A stretch of 22,666 nucleotides of DNA from SLRI01 sp964460465 (GCA_964460465.1 CAYWSB010000082.1:1-22666), one strand, 5' to 3'. Counted from the first letter of the stretch, positions 6,678 to 14,818 are shown. Numbers and translations: made by a program. Notes: a model not told the origin generated them from the letters alone.

Positions 6678-8222
6678 CTAGATCCTCGCCTCGATCAGAT
6701 AGGGGCCGTCGGCGGCCAGGGCCCGCTGCAGCGCGTGGGCGAGGCCCGCCTCGGCATCGACCGCCTCGCCCGGCACGCCCAGGCCGCGCGCGATGCCGAC
6801 CCAGTCGAGCGGCGGGTCGTCGAGCCGGGTGAGGTCGGCCGCCACCGGGCCGGGCCGGATGCCGGCGCGCTCCTGCTCCAGCTCGAGGATGCGGTAGCGG
6901 CGATTGCTGCAGATGATGGTGGTGATCCGCGCCCCCAGCCGGGCCTGCGACCAGAGCGCCTGGAGCATGTAGGCGCCGCTGCCGTCGGCCTCGAGATTGA
7001 TCACCCGGCGGTCGGGCGCCGCCACCGCGGCCCCCAGGGCCAGGGCCATGCCCTCGCCGATCGCCCCGCCGGTGAGCGCCAGCTGGGTGTGCGGCGGGGC
7101 GTCCAGGGCCTGCAGGCCGTAGGGGGCAGCACTGCTGACGGCGGTGAGGACCACGATCGCGTCCTCGGGCTGGGCCGCGGCCAGGGCGCGGCCGATGCCG
7201 GCGGCATCGAGGCCGGTGCCGCCGGGCAGCGGCGGGGCCGGCGGGGCGGGCGCCGCGCGTGCCGGCCCTGCCGGCAGCGCCTCGAGGAGAGCCACGAGCG
7301 CGGCCGCCGCGTCCTCCTCGATGGCGGCCAGGTGGCAGACGTCGTCCCGCCCCTCGAGGTAGCGGGCGGGCTTGTCGTGGTAGCCGAAGAAGGAGACCGG
7401 CAGCTTCGTGCCGGCCACGATCACCGCATCGAAGCCGGTCAGGAGGTCGGCGGCCTGCTCGGGAAAGTAGGGCAGGCGCTGGACCCGCGGGCGGCCGCGG
7501 CCGGTCTCCAGGCGGGCGAAGCCGACCTCGCCGTAGAGTGCCGCGCCGGTGCGGGCAGCGAGACGCCCGGCGGCCTCGAGCCCGGCGCCGAAGAGCGCGT
7601 TGCCGCCGAGGAAGAGGGCCGGGCGCTCCGCCCCGGCGAGCAGGCGGGCGGCGGCCTCGACCAGATCGGGGTCCGGCGCGGCGAAGCGCTCGCGGCGGAG
7701 CGGCAGATCGGGACCCTGGGGGGCCCGGGCGAGCTGCAGGTCGTGCGGAACGATCAGGCTCGCGACCCCGCCCCGCCTGGCGGTGGCGGCCGCCAGGGCC
7801 TCGGTGAGGTCGCGGGCGAGGTTGCCGGCTGCCGTCGAGCGGCGGGTCCAGCGGCCGGCCCATTGGGTCAAGAGCTCGATCTCGCTGGCGAGCGGCGGGT
7901 CGGCGGGCAGGTGCCAGGCGGCGTGCTCGCCGATCAGGTTGACGACCGGCGAGAAGGCGCGCCTGGCGTTGTGCAGGTTGGCCAGGCCGTTGGCGAAGCC
8001 GGGGCCGAGATGGAGCAGCGTGAGGGCGGGCTTGCCGGTGATCCGGGCGTAGCCGTCGGCCGCACCGGTGCAGACGTTCTCGTGCAGCCCGAGAACGGCC
8101 TGGATGCCGCCCACGCTGTCGAGGGCGTTGACCAGCGGCATCTCGGTGGTGCCGGGATTGGCGAAGCAGACCTCGAGGCCGAGCCCTGCCGCCGTCTGGA
8201 TGATCCGTTCCGCGCCGTTCAT
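6678..8222 (-). CDS. ThDP-dependent enzyme, acetolactate synthase large subunit-like
   Basis: A 514-residue thiamine-diphosphate enzyme of the acetolactate synthase/benzoylformate decarboxylase superfamily. The N-terminal Pyr domain has ANPGTTEMPLVNAL (21-34) and the cofactor-activating Glu48 in GLHENVCTGAADGYAR. The C-terminal PP domain has EADGSGAYML at 411-420 and CSNRRY at 438-443, the GDG-X26-NN Mg-ThDP motif with GDG changed to ADG and NN to SN. Such proteins are usually labelled acetolactate synthase, but this one has no regulatory subunit gene and is shorter than true IlvB/IlvG (about 560-590). A 2-oxoacid decarboxylase or carboligase role is as likely. Start ATG 8222 has AGGGG about 8 bases upstream. 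It is divergent from the toxin-antitoxin genes. Confidence 0.82.
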   Translation of the reverse strand: MNGAERIIQTAAGLGLEVCFANPGTTEMPLVNALDSVGGIQAVLGLHENVCTGAADGYARITGKPALTLLHLGPGFANGLANLHNARRAFSPVVNLIGEHAAWHLPADPPLASEIELLTQWAGRWTRRSTAAGNLARDLTEALAAATARRGGVASLIVPHDLQLARAPQGPDLPLRRERFAAPDPDLVEAAARLLAGAERPALFLGGNALFGAGLEAAGRLAARTGAALYGEVGFARLETGRGRPRVQRLPYFPEQAADLLTGFDAVIVAGTKLPVSFFGYHDKPARYLEGRDDVCHLAAIEEDAAAALVALLEALPAGPARAAPAPPAPPLPGGTGLDAAGIGRALAAAQPEDAIVVLTAVSSAAPYGLQALDAPPHTQLALTGGAIGEGMALALGAAVAAPDRRVINLEADGSGAYMLQALWSQARLGARITTIICSNRRYRILELEQERAGIRPGPVAADLTRLDDPPLDWVGIARGLGVPGEAVDAEAGLAHALQRALAADGPYLIEARI

Positions 8223-8311
8223 CGCCTGCCCCTGCTGGTTGCCCCGTTCTCCTCGCCCGGCGGGTGGGGGTGGCGCAAGGGGAAAGGGGCGGTGGGTCGG
8301 ATGGAACGCCC

Positions 8312-8340
8312 TTGCGATGCACGGGCCAGCGCCGTACATG
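8312..8340 (+). promoter_or_regulatory. candidate promoter of the toxin-antitoxin operon
   Basis: TTGCGA (8312-8317) and TACATG (8335-8340) are 17 bp apart, giving a start near 8347 and a leader of about 14 bases before the antitoxin ATG. A ribbon-helix-helix antitoxin would be expected to bind here to repress its own operon. Confidence 0.35.
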
Positions 8341-8360
8341 TGGGCCGAAGGGAAAAGCTG

Positions 8361-8651
8361 ATGCCAGCCACGCAGCGTACCGCCGATGCCACCGCCGAGC
8401 GCAAGAAGGAGCGTCTCGAGCTGCGTGTCGCGAGCTCGGCCAAGGCGGTGATTCGTCGAGCGATGGCGGTCAGTGGCCTTTCCGCCGGTGATCTCGCCTA
8501 TGAGGGCGCCCGGCGGGTGCTCGAGGAGCACGAGCGGATGGTTCTGACCGGGGCCGATCGCGAGGCGTTTCTCGCCGCGCTCATGGACCCGCCGGCACCG
8601 ACCGCGACTCTGGTGGACGCCTTCCGCCATCATCGTGACGTGATCGGCTGA
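8361..8651 (+). CDS. DUF1778/TacA-type antitoxin
   Basis: A 96-residue small basic protein. The N-terminal half, KKERLELRVASSAKAVIRRAM then SGLSAGDLAYEGARRVLEEHE, is the ribbon-helix-helix region of DUF1778 (TacA) antitoxins, which bind the operon promoter. The C-terminal tail (about 60-96, containing LTGADREAFLAALMDPPAPT and ending in a dispensable-looking tail) is the part that in this family wraps the GNAT toxin and blocks its active site. ATG at 8361 lies behind GGGAAAAGC, a fair ribosome-binding site. The toxin starts 7 bases after its stop. Confidence 0.87.
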   Translation: MPATQRTADATAERKKERLELRVASSAKAVIRRAMAVSGLSAGDLAYEGARRVLEEHERMVLTGADREAFLAALMDPPAPTATLVDAFRHHRDVIG

Positions 8652-8658
8652 ACCCCTC

Positions 8659-9189
8659 TTGCGCTTGCGGATCGAGCCGCTCGGCAAGGCGCACGATCGG
8701 GCGTCGTTCCGCTCGGGCGCTGCCGCGATGGACGATTGGCTGGCGCGGCGGGCGGGCCAGGATGCCCGCCGCAACGTGGCCCGGGTCTTCGTGGCCGTCG
8801 ATCCCGATGCACCGTTCCGCGTTCTCGGCTTCTACAGCCTCGGGGCCTATACCATTGCCATCGACGATCTGCCGGACGAGGCAGCGCGGAAGCTGCCACG
8901 CTACGATGCCATCCCGGCCGCCTTGATCGGCCGCCTGGCGCGTGACGCGACCGCCAAGGGCAAGGGGCTAGGCGCGCTGCTCTTGGCCGACGCCCTTCGC
9001 CGCATCCTGTCCGCGGCAGAGACCTTGGCGGTCTACGCCATCGTGGTCGACGCCAAGGATGCTCGAGCGGCCGCGTTCTACCAGTCCTTTGGCTTCATGC
9101 CTTTCCCGCTGCACCCGAGACGGCTGTTCATGCCGACCGCGACGGCGCGGACGGCGCTGCTGCATGCGGCCGGTATCGCGGCTCCCTGA
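8659..9189 (+). CDS. GNAT-family TacT-type toxin
   Basis: A 176-residue GNAT acetyltransferase. In this family the toxin acetylates the amino group of charged tRNA and stops translation until the antitoxin binds. SFRSGAAAMDDWLARRA (16-32) matches the conserved start of TacT/AtaT proteins. RLARDATAKGKGLGALLL (92-109) is the acetyl-CoA loop, and AAAFYQSFGFMPFPLHP (137-153) carries the catalytic-region Tyr141. I place the start at TTG 8659; the first ATG (8728) would delete conserved sequence. A second TTG at 8665 is possible. Position directly after a DUF1778 gene makes the toxin role likely. Confidence 0.86.
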   Translation: MRLRIEPLGKAHDRASFRSGAAAMDDWLARRAGQDARRNVARVFVAVDPDAPFRVLGFYSLGAYTIAIDDLPDEAARKLPRYDAIPAALIGRLARDATAKGKGLGALLLADALRRILSAAETLAVYAIVVDAKDARAAAFYQSFGFMPFPLHPRRLFMPTATARTALLHAAGIAAP

Positions 9190-9245
9190 GACCGAGCGCT
9201 CGATCGCCAGGCCGCTGCCCCTGCGCCCGGGGTGCCGGCGCACCT

Positions 9246-9878
9246 TCAGCTCGGGAAATGCGCCCGCAGCTCGGCCACCTGCTCGGGCGTCAGCGGCCGG
9301 ATCCTCTCGTGGCGGAGCATGAGGAAGAGCTTCGCCGTCTCCTCGAGCTCCTCCGTGGCGAAGACGGCGTTCTCGAGCGTGGTGCCGGCGACCACCGGGC
9401 CGTGATTGGCGAGCAGCACGGCATGGTGCCTGCCGGCGAGCTGCTCGACCGCGGGGCCGAGCGCCGGGTCGCCCGGGCGGTAGTAGGGGACGAGCGGCAA
9501 GGTGCCGACGCGCATCACGTAGTAGGCGGTGATCGGCGGGATGCAGTCGTGCGGGTCGATGTCGGCGAGGCAGCTCACCGCCACCGAATGGGTCGAATGC
9601 AGGTGGACCACGGCGGTGGCGTCGGTGCGGTGCCGGTACATGCCCTGGTGGAGGAAGGTCTCCTTGGTCGGCTTGTCGCCGCTGACGTGGCGGCCGTCCG
9701 GGTCCAGCTTCGCCAGGCGGGCGGGGTCGAGGCTGCCCAGCGTGGCGCCGGTGGGCGTCATCAGCCAGCCGTCCTCGAGGCGCACGGAGATGTTGCCGGA
9801 GCTGCCGAAGGTCAGGCCGCGGTCGAAGATCGACCGGCCGAAGCGGCAGATGGCATCCCTGAGCTGCGTCTCGCTCAC
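9246..9878 (-). CDS. otnC: 3-oxo-tetronate 4-phosphate decarboxylase (OtnC), class II aldolase family
   Basis: A 210-residue class II aldolase/adducin-fold protein. OtnC decarboxylates 3-oxo-tetronate 4-phosphate to dihydroxyacetone phosphate. Metal ligands are His92 and His94 (VVHLHSTHS) and His159 (LLANHGPV); the likely catalytic Glu73 is in KPTKET, and the phosphate-binding region is FGSSGNISVRL (24-34). These features are shared with fuculose-phosphate aldolase, but the upstream kinase gene overlapping by 4 bases (GTGA) marks it as OtnC. Start is GTG at 9878, coupled to the kinase stop. Confidence 0.85.
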   Translation of the reverse strand: MSETQLRDAICRFGRSIFDRGLTFGSSGNISVRLEDGWLMTPTGATLGSLDPARLAKLDPDGRHVSGDKPTKETFLHQGMYRHRTDATAVVHLHSTHSVAVSCLADIDPHDCIPPITAYYVMRVGTLPLVPYYRPGDPALGPAVEQLAGRHHAVLLANHGPVVAGTTLENAVFATEELEETAKLFLMLRHERIRPLTPEQVAELRAHFPS

Positions 9879-11170
9879 GGCCGCAGCCGCTCCCCCGGCA
9901 TGTGGGCGCCCGGCATGTGCGCGAAGGCCTTGGTGAGGAAGTCGGGCGCACCGAAATTGCCGGACTTCAGCGCCAGGGCCAGTGGCCGGTCGCCGAGGCT
10001 CACGCAGGCGGGCACGCCGGGGTCGATCTGCGGGCCGATGGCCAAGCCCTCGATGCCCAGCGCCTTGACCACGGCACCAGAGGTCTCGCCCCCGGCGACG
10101 ACGAGGCGGCGGACGCCGGCGGCGACGAGGCCCTTGGCGATGGCGGCCATGGCGTCCTCGATCAGCGTGCCGGCGCGGTCGCGGCCGAGCAGCTGCTGCG
10201 CCTCGGCGACGTCCTCGGGCGGTGCGGAGGCGTAGACCAGCACGGGTCCCTGCCCGAGATGCTCCCTGGCCCAGTCGACGGCGAGCTCGGCGGCGTATCC
10301 GTCGGCGAGCGCGAAGGGGTCGAGCTTCAGGGCCGGGTGGCCTTCCGCCATGTGCTCGATCTGGCCGAGCGTGGCGGCCGAGCAGGAGCCGGCGAGCACC
10401 GCCTCGTAGCCGTCGACGGCAGGCAGGGCGGTGGCGTCGCGGGCCTCGAGCCGGCCGGCACGGCGGAAGTTCTCCGGCAGGCCGAGGGCGATGCCGGAGC
10501 CGCCGGTGATCAGCGCGTGGCCGGCCATCGCCTCGCCCAGATGCAGCAGGTGGCGGTCGGCGACGGCGTCGGCCACGGCGTAGGCGACGCCCTGGCGGCG
10601 GAGGGCGGCGAAGCGGTCGGCGATGGCGTCGCGGCCGGCATCGACCACGGCATAGGGGACGAGCCCGACAGGCTTCGTCGCCTGCGCCGCCATCACCTTG
10701 ACGAGGTCGCTCTCGGTCATGGGTGTGAGCGGGTGGTGGCGCATGTGGGTGTCGGCGAGCAGCCGCTCGCCGACGAAGAGGTGGCCCTGGTAGAGGGTCC
10801 GGCCGGTCTCCGGGAAGGCCGGGCAGACGACGGCGAGGTCGGTGCCGAGGGCCTCCATGAGCGCGTCGGCGACGGGGCCGATATTGCCCGCGGGCGTGGA
10901 ATCGAAGGTCGAGCAGTACTTGAAGAGGATTTGCGCGGCCCCGGCCTGCTGCAGCCAGGCCAGCGCCTCGAGCGACTGGTCGACCGCGTCCCGGACGGGG
11001 GCGGTGCGCGACTTGAGGGCGATGGTGACGACGTCGGCGTCGGGGACGGCGAGGCCGGGCCGCGGCACGCCGATGAGCTGGACCGCGCGCATCCCGCCCT
11101 TGACCAGGGTGTTGCAGAGGTCGGTGGCGCCGGTGAAGTCGTCGGCGATGCAGCCGAGCAGGATGGCCAA
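9875..11170 (-). CDS. otnK: 3-oxo-tetronate kinase (OtnK), DUF1537 four-carbon acid sugar kinase
   Basis: A 431-residue kinase that phosphorylates 3-oxo-tetronate at O-4 with ATP. The N-terminal substrate domain has IADDFTGATD (8-17) and KYCSTFDSTPAGNIG (84-98). The C-terminal nucleotide domain has AGSCSAATLGQI (260-271), VVAGGETSGAVV (357-368) and LKSGNFGAPDFL (401-412). I start it at TTG 11170 because GGGAGAG lies 5-6 bases before it and the family begins at LGCIADD; the open frame runs on without a better start. The C-terminal HMPGAHMPG is a small tandem duplication. It is followed by otnC and lies 31 bases behind the uracil-DNA glycosylase gene. Confidence 0.9.
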   Translation of the reverse strand: MAILLGCIADDFTGATDLCNTLVKGGMRAVQLIGVPRPGLAVPDADVVTIALKSRTAPVRDAVDQSLEALAWLQQAGAAQILFKYCSTFDSTPAGNIGPVADALMEALGTDLAVVCPAFPETGRTLYQGHLFVGERLLADTHMRHHPLTPMTESDLVKVMAAQATKPVGLVPYAVVDAGRDAIADRFAALRRQGVAYAVADAVADRHLLHLGEAMAGHALITGGSGIALGLPENFRRAGRLEARDATALPAVDGYEAVLAGSCSAATLGQIEHMAEGHPALKLDPFALADGYAAELAVDWAREHLGQGPVLVYASAPPEDVAEAQQLLGRDRAGTLIEDAMAAIAKGLVAAGVRRLVVAGGETSGAVVKALGIEGLAIGPQIDPGVPACVSLGDRPLALALKSGNFGAPDFLTKAFAHMPGAHMPGERLRP

Positions 11171-11201
11171 GGTCGCTCTCCCCGTCGTCGTTGCCGGCAG
11201 T

Positions 11202-11846
11202 CTAGTGACCGTCGAGATGCCGGCGCAAGCGTGCGAGCACGGCATCGAGCATCGCCTCGGTCAGCCGGCCGGTGTTCATGTTGTAGCGCGAGCAGTGGTA
11301 GCTCGAGGCCAGGACCCGGCCCGGCCCGACCTCGTGCCAGGCGGCGTGGGCGAAGGGATGGGCCGCGGGCCGCAGGCCGAGGGCGCGCAGGGTCGATTCG
11401 TGGGCGATCCGGCCGAGGACGAGGATGGCGCGCGGCCCCTCGAGCTCGGCCGCGAGGAAGCGGCGGCACGCCCTGATCTCCGCCCCGGTGGGCTTGTTCT
11501 CGGGCGGCACGCAGCGCACGGCGTTGGTGATCCGGCAGTCGACCAGCTCGAGCCCGTCGTCGGGCCGGGCGGCGAAGCTGCCGCGGCTCCAGCCGAAGCG
11601 GGCGAGCGCCGGGTAGAGGGTGTTGCCCGCCCCGTCGCCGGTGAACGGCCGGCCGGTGCGGTTGGCACCCGAGAGCCCCGGTGCCAAGCCGACGATGAGG
11701 AGCCGGGCGGCGGGATCACCGAAGGTGGGGACCGGGGCGTTGTGCCAGCGCGGCTGCCGGTCGCGGGCGGCGGCGCGAAACCCGGCGAGGCGCGGGCAGA
11801 GCGGGCAGTCGGCGGGCGGGGCGGGCCGGGTCATGGCAGGGGTCAT
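11202..11846 (-). CDS. family 5 uracil-DNA glycosylase (UDGb)
   Basis: A 214-residue iron-sulfur uracil-DNA glycosylase that removes uracil (and in this family hypoxanthine and other deaminated bases) from DNA. Cys14 and Cys17 (CPLC), Cys112 (RCVPP) and Cys127 (ACRRF) are the cluster ligands. Motif A GLAPGLSGANRTGRPFTGD (53-71) lacks the usual polar Asp/Asn activator, typical of family 5. Motif SSYHCSRYN (181-189) carries His184. The gene is divergent from hsp20. The start could be ATG 11846 or 11834; neither has a strong ribosome-binding site. It probably shares a transcript with otnK without a metabolic link. Confidence 0.9.
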   Translation of the reverse strand: MTPAMTRPAPPADCPLCPRLAGFRAAARDRQPRWHNAPVPTFGDPAARLLIVGLAPGLSGANRTGRPFTGDGAGNTLYPALARFGWSRGSFAARPDDGLELVDCRITNAVRCVPPENKPTGAEIRACRRFLAAELEGPRAILVLGRIAHESTLRALGLRPAAHPFAHAAWHEVGPGRVLASSYHCSRYNMNTGRLTEAMLDAVLARLRRHLDGH

Positions 11847-11885
11847 AGGTCATCCGCCGAGCCGCGCCAAGCCGCTCGCCCGCCT

Positions 11886-11914
11886 CTTGAACGGCGCTTT
11901 TCCACTGCCTACTT
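11886..11914 (+). promoter_or_regulatory. heat-shock (RpoH-type) promoter for hsp20
   Basis: CTTGAA (11886-11891) and CCTACTT (11908-11914) are 16 bp apart, close to the alphaproteobacterial sigma-32 pattern CTTG-N16-18-CCYATNT. It lies about 100 bp before the hsp20 start. This fits stress control of the chaperone genes that follow. Confidence 0.5.
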
Positions 11915-12015
11915 CTGAGTGGCCGGAGGTCGCGAGGCGAATCCGGCAAGTACCGTCCAGGGTGTGTCCGAATGGAGCGCCCGCCCTGTCTCGTATCGCT
12001 CAACTGGAGGATACC

Positions 12016-12465
12016 ATGAGCATTGTCCGTTTCGATCCCTTCTTCCGCACCGTTCGCGACCTCGACCGGATGACCGGCGAGCTGCTGGGCAGCCGCGCCG
12101 GCTACGTGCCGGAGTACGACATCGTCGAGCATGGCGAGGACCGGTTCGCGGTGGCGCTGGCCGTTCCGGGCTTCGGCCTCGACGAGCTCGAGATCACGGT
12201 CAAGGACCGCGAGCTTTTGGTCAAGGGCGAGCCCAAGGCCGAGGCCCGTGCGAACTACGTCCGCCGCGGCATCGCCCGGGGCGCCTTCCAGCGCAGCTTC
12301 ACGCTCGGCGAGCACATCGAGATCGCCGGGGCGTCGCTCGACAAGGGCATCCTCACGGTCGAGCTCGAGCGGCGCGTGCCCGAGGCGATGAAGCCGCGCA
12401 GCATCCAGATCGCGGCGCCGCAGGCGACCCGTCCCGCGGTCGAGGCCGCCGAGCAGGTGGCCTGA
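12016..12465 (+). CDS. Hsp20/IbpA-type small heat-shock protein
   Basis: A 149-residue cytoplasmic holdase that binds unfolding proteins and keeps them refoldable. The N-terminus FDPFFRTVRDLDRM is the short aromatic arm of the IbpA class. The alpha-crystallin domain runs from about 34 (EYDIVEHGEDRFAVALAVPGF) to about 120, with the A-x-L-x-x-G-I-L motif as ASLDKGILTVEL (105-116). The C-terminal I-x-I anchor appears as IQI near 130-132, followed by an Ala-rich tail. The ATG at 12016 has GGAGG 5 bases upstream. It is followed by an intrinsic terminator and a J-domain gene, making a chaperone cassette. Confidence 0.94.
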   Translation: MSIVRFDPFFRTVRDLDRMTGELLGSRAGYVPEYDIVEHGEDRFAVALAVPGFGLDELEITVKDRELLVKGEPKAEARANYVRRGIARGAFQRSFTLGEHIEIAGASLDKGILTVELERRVPEAMKPRSIQIAAPQATRPAVEAAEQVA

Positions 12466-12510
12466 CGGCCGACCGTCGGCCACCGCCTGACCTTCAGGCA
12501 TAGCCATGGA

Positions 12511-12546
12511 AGCCTGGCGGGCCGGACGTCCCGCCAGGCTCATTTT
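12511..12546 (+). terminator. intrinsic terminator after hsp20
   Basis: AGCCTGGCGGG (12511-12521) and CCCGCCAGGCT (12530-12540) form a perfect 11-bp stem with an 8-base loop, followed by CATTTTC. It lies 45 bases after the hsp20 stop and 47 before the J-domain gene start. Leaky read-through would give less DnaJ-like protein than Hsp20. Confidence 0.8.
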
Positions 12547-12587
12547 CGGCTTGCATCGAGGCCGTCACCGGCCCGAGGAAGATGCGC

Positions 12588-13514
12588 ATGACCGAGAACC
12601 TCTACCAGACGCTCGGGGTGTCGCAGTCGGCCTCCGACGACGAGATCCGCAAGGCCTATCGGAAGCTGGCGAAGACCTGCCATCCCGACACCAAGCCCGG
12701 CGACAAGGCCGCCGAGGAGCGCTTCAAGGCGATCTCCCGCGCCTACGCGATCCTCGGTGATCCGGCCAAGCGCAAGCGCTACGACAAGGGCCAGATCGAC
12801 GCCGACGGCAACGAGCGCGGCCCGCAGGGCTTCCCGTTCGGCGCCGGTGGTGCCGGTCCGTTCGGCGCGCAAGGTGGCGGGCGAACCTGGCACTACACCT
12901 CGCGCGGCGGCCCTGGCGACGCTGCCGGGATGGGCGGTGGGGCCGGCGGTGGCTTTGCCGGGTTCGACGACATCTTGAGCGACCTGTTCGGCGGCGCCGC
13001 TCGCGGCGGCCGGTCCAGGAGCGGCCGCGGTGGCGAGGACCTCAAGCTCGCGGTGACCATCGATTTCCTCGACGCCGCCAAGGGCACCAAGCGCCGGCTC
13101 GGCCTGCCGGATGGTCGACATCTCGACGTCACCATCCCGGCCGGGGTCGAGGCGGGCCAGGTGCTCAGGCTCAAGGGCCAGGGCATCGCCGGCGGCGACG
13201 CGCTGGTCGAGGTGCAGGTCTCGCCACACGAGGGCTTTCACCGCGACGGCCTCGACATCCATCTCGACCAGCCGATCCCGCTGGCCCTGGCGATCGCCGG
13301 CGGCAAGGTGACCGTGCCGACGATCGACGGCAACGTCGCCGTCACCGTGCCGGCCTGGACCAGCTCCGGCAGGGTGCTCCGCCTCAAGGGCCGCGGCATC
13401 CAGCGCGGCGGCCACCGCGGCGACCAGCTCGTCCGGCTCGAGATCGAGCTGCCGGCGACCACCGATCCGGCGCTGGCCAAGTGGGCCCGGGGCAAGGTCG
13501 AGAGCGGCGTCTGA
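12588..13514 (+). CDS. DnaJ-family co-chaperone (CbpA-like, class II)
   Basis: A 308-residue J-domain protein that delivers substrates to DnaK and stimulates its ATPase. The J domain is at 4-68 with HPD at 32-34. A Gly/Phe-rich linker (about 75-142) follows, then two beta-barrel C-terminal domains (about 150-300) with LKLAVTIDFLDAAKGTKRRL and VTIPAGVEAGQVLRLKGQG. There is no CxxCxGxG zinc region, so it is class II (CbpA-like) and not DnaJ itself. Of two in-frame ATGs, 12588 is better spaced (8 bases) from GAGGA than 12582. It ends just before a strong terminator. Confidence 0.9.
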   Translation: MTENLYQTLGVSQSASDDEIRKAYRKLAKTCHPDTKPGDKAAEERFKAISRAYAILGDPAKRKRYDKGQIDADGNERGPQGFPFGAGGAGPFGAQGGGRTWHYTSRGGPGDAAGMGGGAGGGFAGFDDILSDLFGGAARGGRSRSGRGGEDLKLAVTIDFLDAAKGTKRRLGLPDGRHLDVTIPAGVEAGQVLRLKGQGIAGGDALVEVQVSPHEGFHRDGLDIHLDQPIPLALAIAGGKVTVPTIDGNVAVTVPAWTSSGRVLRLKGRGIQRGGHRGDQLVRLEIELPATTDPALAKWARGKVESGV

Positions 13515-13519
13515 ACGAC

Positions 13520-13551
13520 CGCCTCGCCCGTCGCGGGCGGCGCCGTTTTTC
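13520..13551 (+). terminator. intrinsic terminator after the J-domain gene
   Basis: CGCCCG and CGGGCG (with extra pairs beyond a small bulge) fold over a TCG loop and are followed by CGCCGTTTTTCT, starting 6 bases after the stop codon. Confidence 0.75.
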
Positions 13552-13636
13552 TAAGCCTCAGCCTGGCAAGGCTTCCTCAAAGAGCTCCGACCTCTAGGCC
13601 CGGGGGGCCACCGCCACTTCGGCCGGGCCGTGGGCC

Positions 13637-14818
13637 TCAGGAGGCCTCCTCGACCGGGCTCAGCCGGTAGATGCCGCCGTCGGCGGCGTCGGTGAGCAGA
13701 TAGACGAGGCCGTCGGTGCCGACCCGGACGTCGCGGATGCGCCCGATCTCGCCCTCGAGCAGCCGCTCCTCGTGCACCACGCGATCGTCCTCGAGCTCGA
13801 GCCGGGCCAGGAGCTGGTAGGCCAGGGCGCCAACCAGGAGATCGCCCTGCCACGCGGGGAAGGCGTCGCCGGTGTAGAACGCCATCCCGGACGGCGCGAT
13901 CGACGGCGTCCAGACATGGACCGGCGCCTCGATGCCTTCCGGGGCCTCGTCGAGGCCGATCGACATGCCGGTGGCGTACTCCACCCCCTGCGTCACCTCG
14001 GGCCAGCCGTAGTTGAGCCCGCCGGGGCGGATGATGTTCAGCTCGTCGCCGCCGCGGGGCCCGTGCTCGTGCTGCCAGACGACGCCGGTCTCGGGATGAA
14101 GGGCGATGCCCTGGGCGTTGCGGTGGCCGTAGGAGAAGATCTCGGGCATCGCGCCGTCCCGGCCGACGAAGGGATTGTCGTCGGGGATGCGGCCGTCGTC
14201 GTGCAGGCGGATCAGGCTGCCGGTGTGGCTGGCGAGGTTCTGGGCCTGGTCGCGCTCGCCGCGATCGCCGTGGGTGACGTAGAGATAGCCGTCGGCGTCG
14301 AACAGCAGCCGCGAGCCGAAGTGGCGGCCACCGCTGCCGAGCCCATTGGACTCGAAGATCACCTCGGTGCCCTCGAGCCCGCCCTCGCCGAGCCGGCCGC
14401 GCGCGACCGCCGTGCCGGCGCCGCCATTGGCGAGATAGGCGTAGCTCAGGTAGACCAGCCGGTTGGTCGCGAAGTCGGGATGGAGCACCACGTCGAGCAG
14501 GCCGCCCTGGCCGCGGGCGAAGGCGGTCGGCACGCCGGCCAGCGGCTCCGGCACCAGCTCGAGGTCGGCGTTGACCAGCCGCAGCCGGCCCGGCCGTTCG
14601 GTCACCAGCATCCCGCCGTCCGGCAGGAAGGCCATGCCCCAGGGGTTCTCGAGTCCGCCCACGAGGCGCTCGACGGCAAAGGTCGCCTGCGCGCTCTCGA
14701 CCCGGTCGAGGATCTCCTCGGCACCCAGGGTGCCGCCGATCTGCATGCTGCCGCAGGATGAGAAGAAGCCCACGCCGGCGCCAAGCAGGCTGGCGTGGAA
14801 GAGACGGGCGAGGCGCAT
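13637..14818 (-). CDS. PQQ-dependent sugar dehydrogenase (soluble aldose dehydrogenase-type, YliI-like)
   Basis: A 393-residue exported beta-propeller of the soluble glucose/aldose dehydrogenase family, which oxidises sugars with PQQ. The N-terminus is a signal peptide ending FFSSC, where Cys22 may be lipidated (the lipobox is imperfect). GLENPWGMAFLPDGGMLVTER (55-75) is the family entry motif, GGRHFGSRL (163-171) and VTHGDRG (181-187) lie by the cofactor pocket, and FSYGHRNAQGIALHP (228-242) with QHEHGPRGGDELN (249-261) are the hallmark stretches. ATG 14818 has AGGAGG 6 bases upstream and begins directly at the signal peptide; the ATG at 14851 lacks this. Substrate is not predictable and no PQQ biosynthesis gene is nearby. 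Confidence 0.88.
   Translation of the reverse strand: MRLARLFHASLLGAGVGFFSSCGSMQIGGTLGAEEILDRVESAQATFAVERLVGGLENPWGMAFLPDGGMLVTERPGRLRLVNADLELVPEPLAGVPTAFARGQGGLLDVVLHPDFATNRLVYLSYAYLANGGAGTAVARGRLGEGGLEGTEVIFESNGLGSGGRHFGSRLLFDADGYLYVTHGDRGERDQAQNLASHTGSLIRLHDDGRIPDDNPFVGRDGAMPEIFSYGHRNAQGIALHPETGVVWQHEHGPRGGDELNIIRPGGLNYGWPEVTQGVEYATGMSIGLDEAPEGIEAPVHVWTPSIAPSGMAFYTGDAFPAWQGDLLVGALAYQLLARLELEDDRVVHEERLLEGEIGRIRDVRVGTDGLVYLLTDAADGGIYRLSPVEEAS

Noticed and set aside
6588..8651. 687-codon + strand frame covering the ThDP-enzyme region
   Set aside because: Most is antisense shadow of the ThDP gene. Only the final part from ATG 8361 (DUF1778 antitoxin) is real.
9902..11476. 524-codon + strand frame antisense to otnK and udg
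   Set aside because: GC-driven shadow running across two recognised genes on the other strand.
12582..12587. ATG at 12582 as start of the J-domain protein
   Set aside because: Only two bases from the GAGGA ribosome-binding site; the ATG at 12588 is correctly spaced and begins at the usual family N-terminus.
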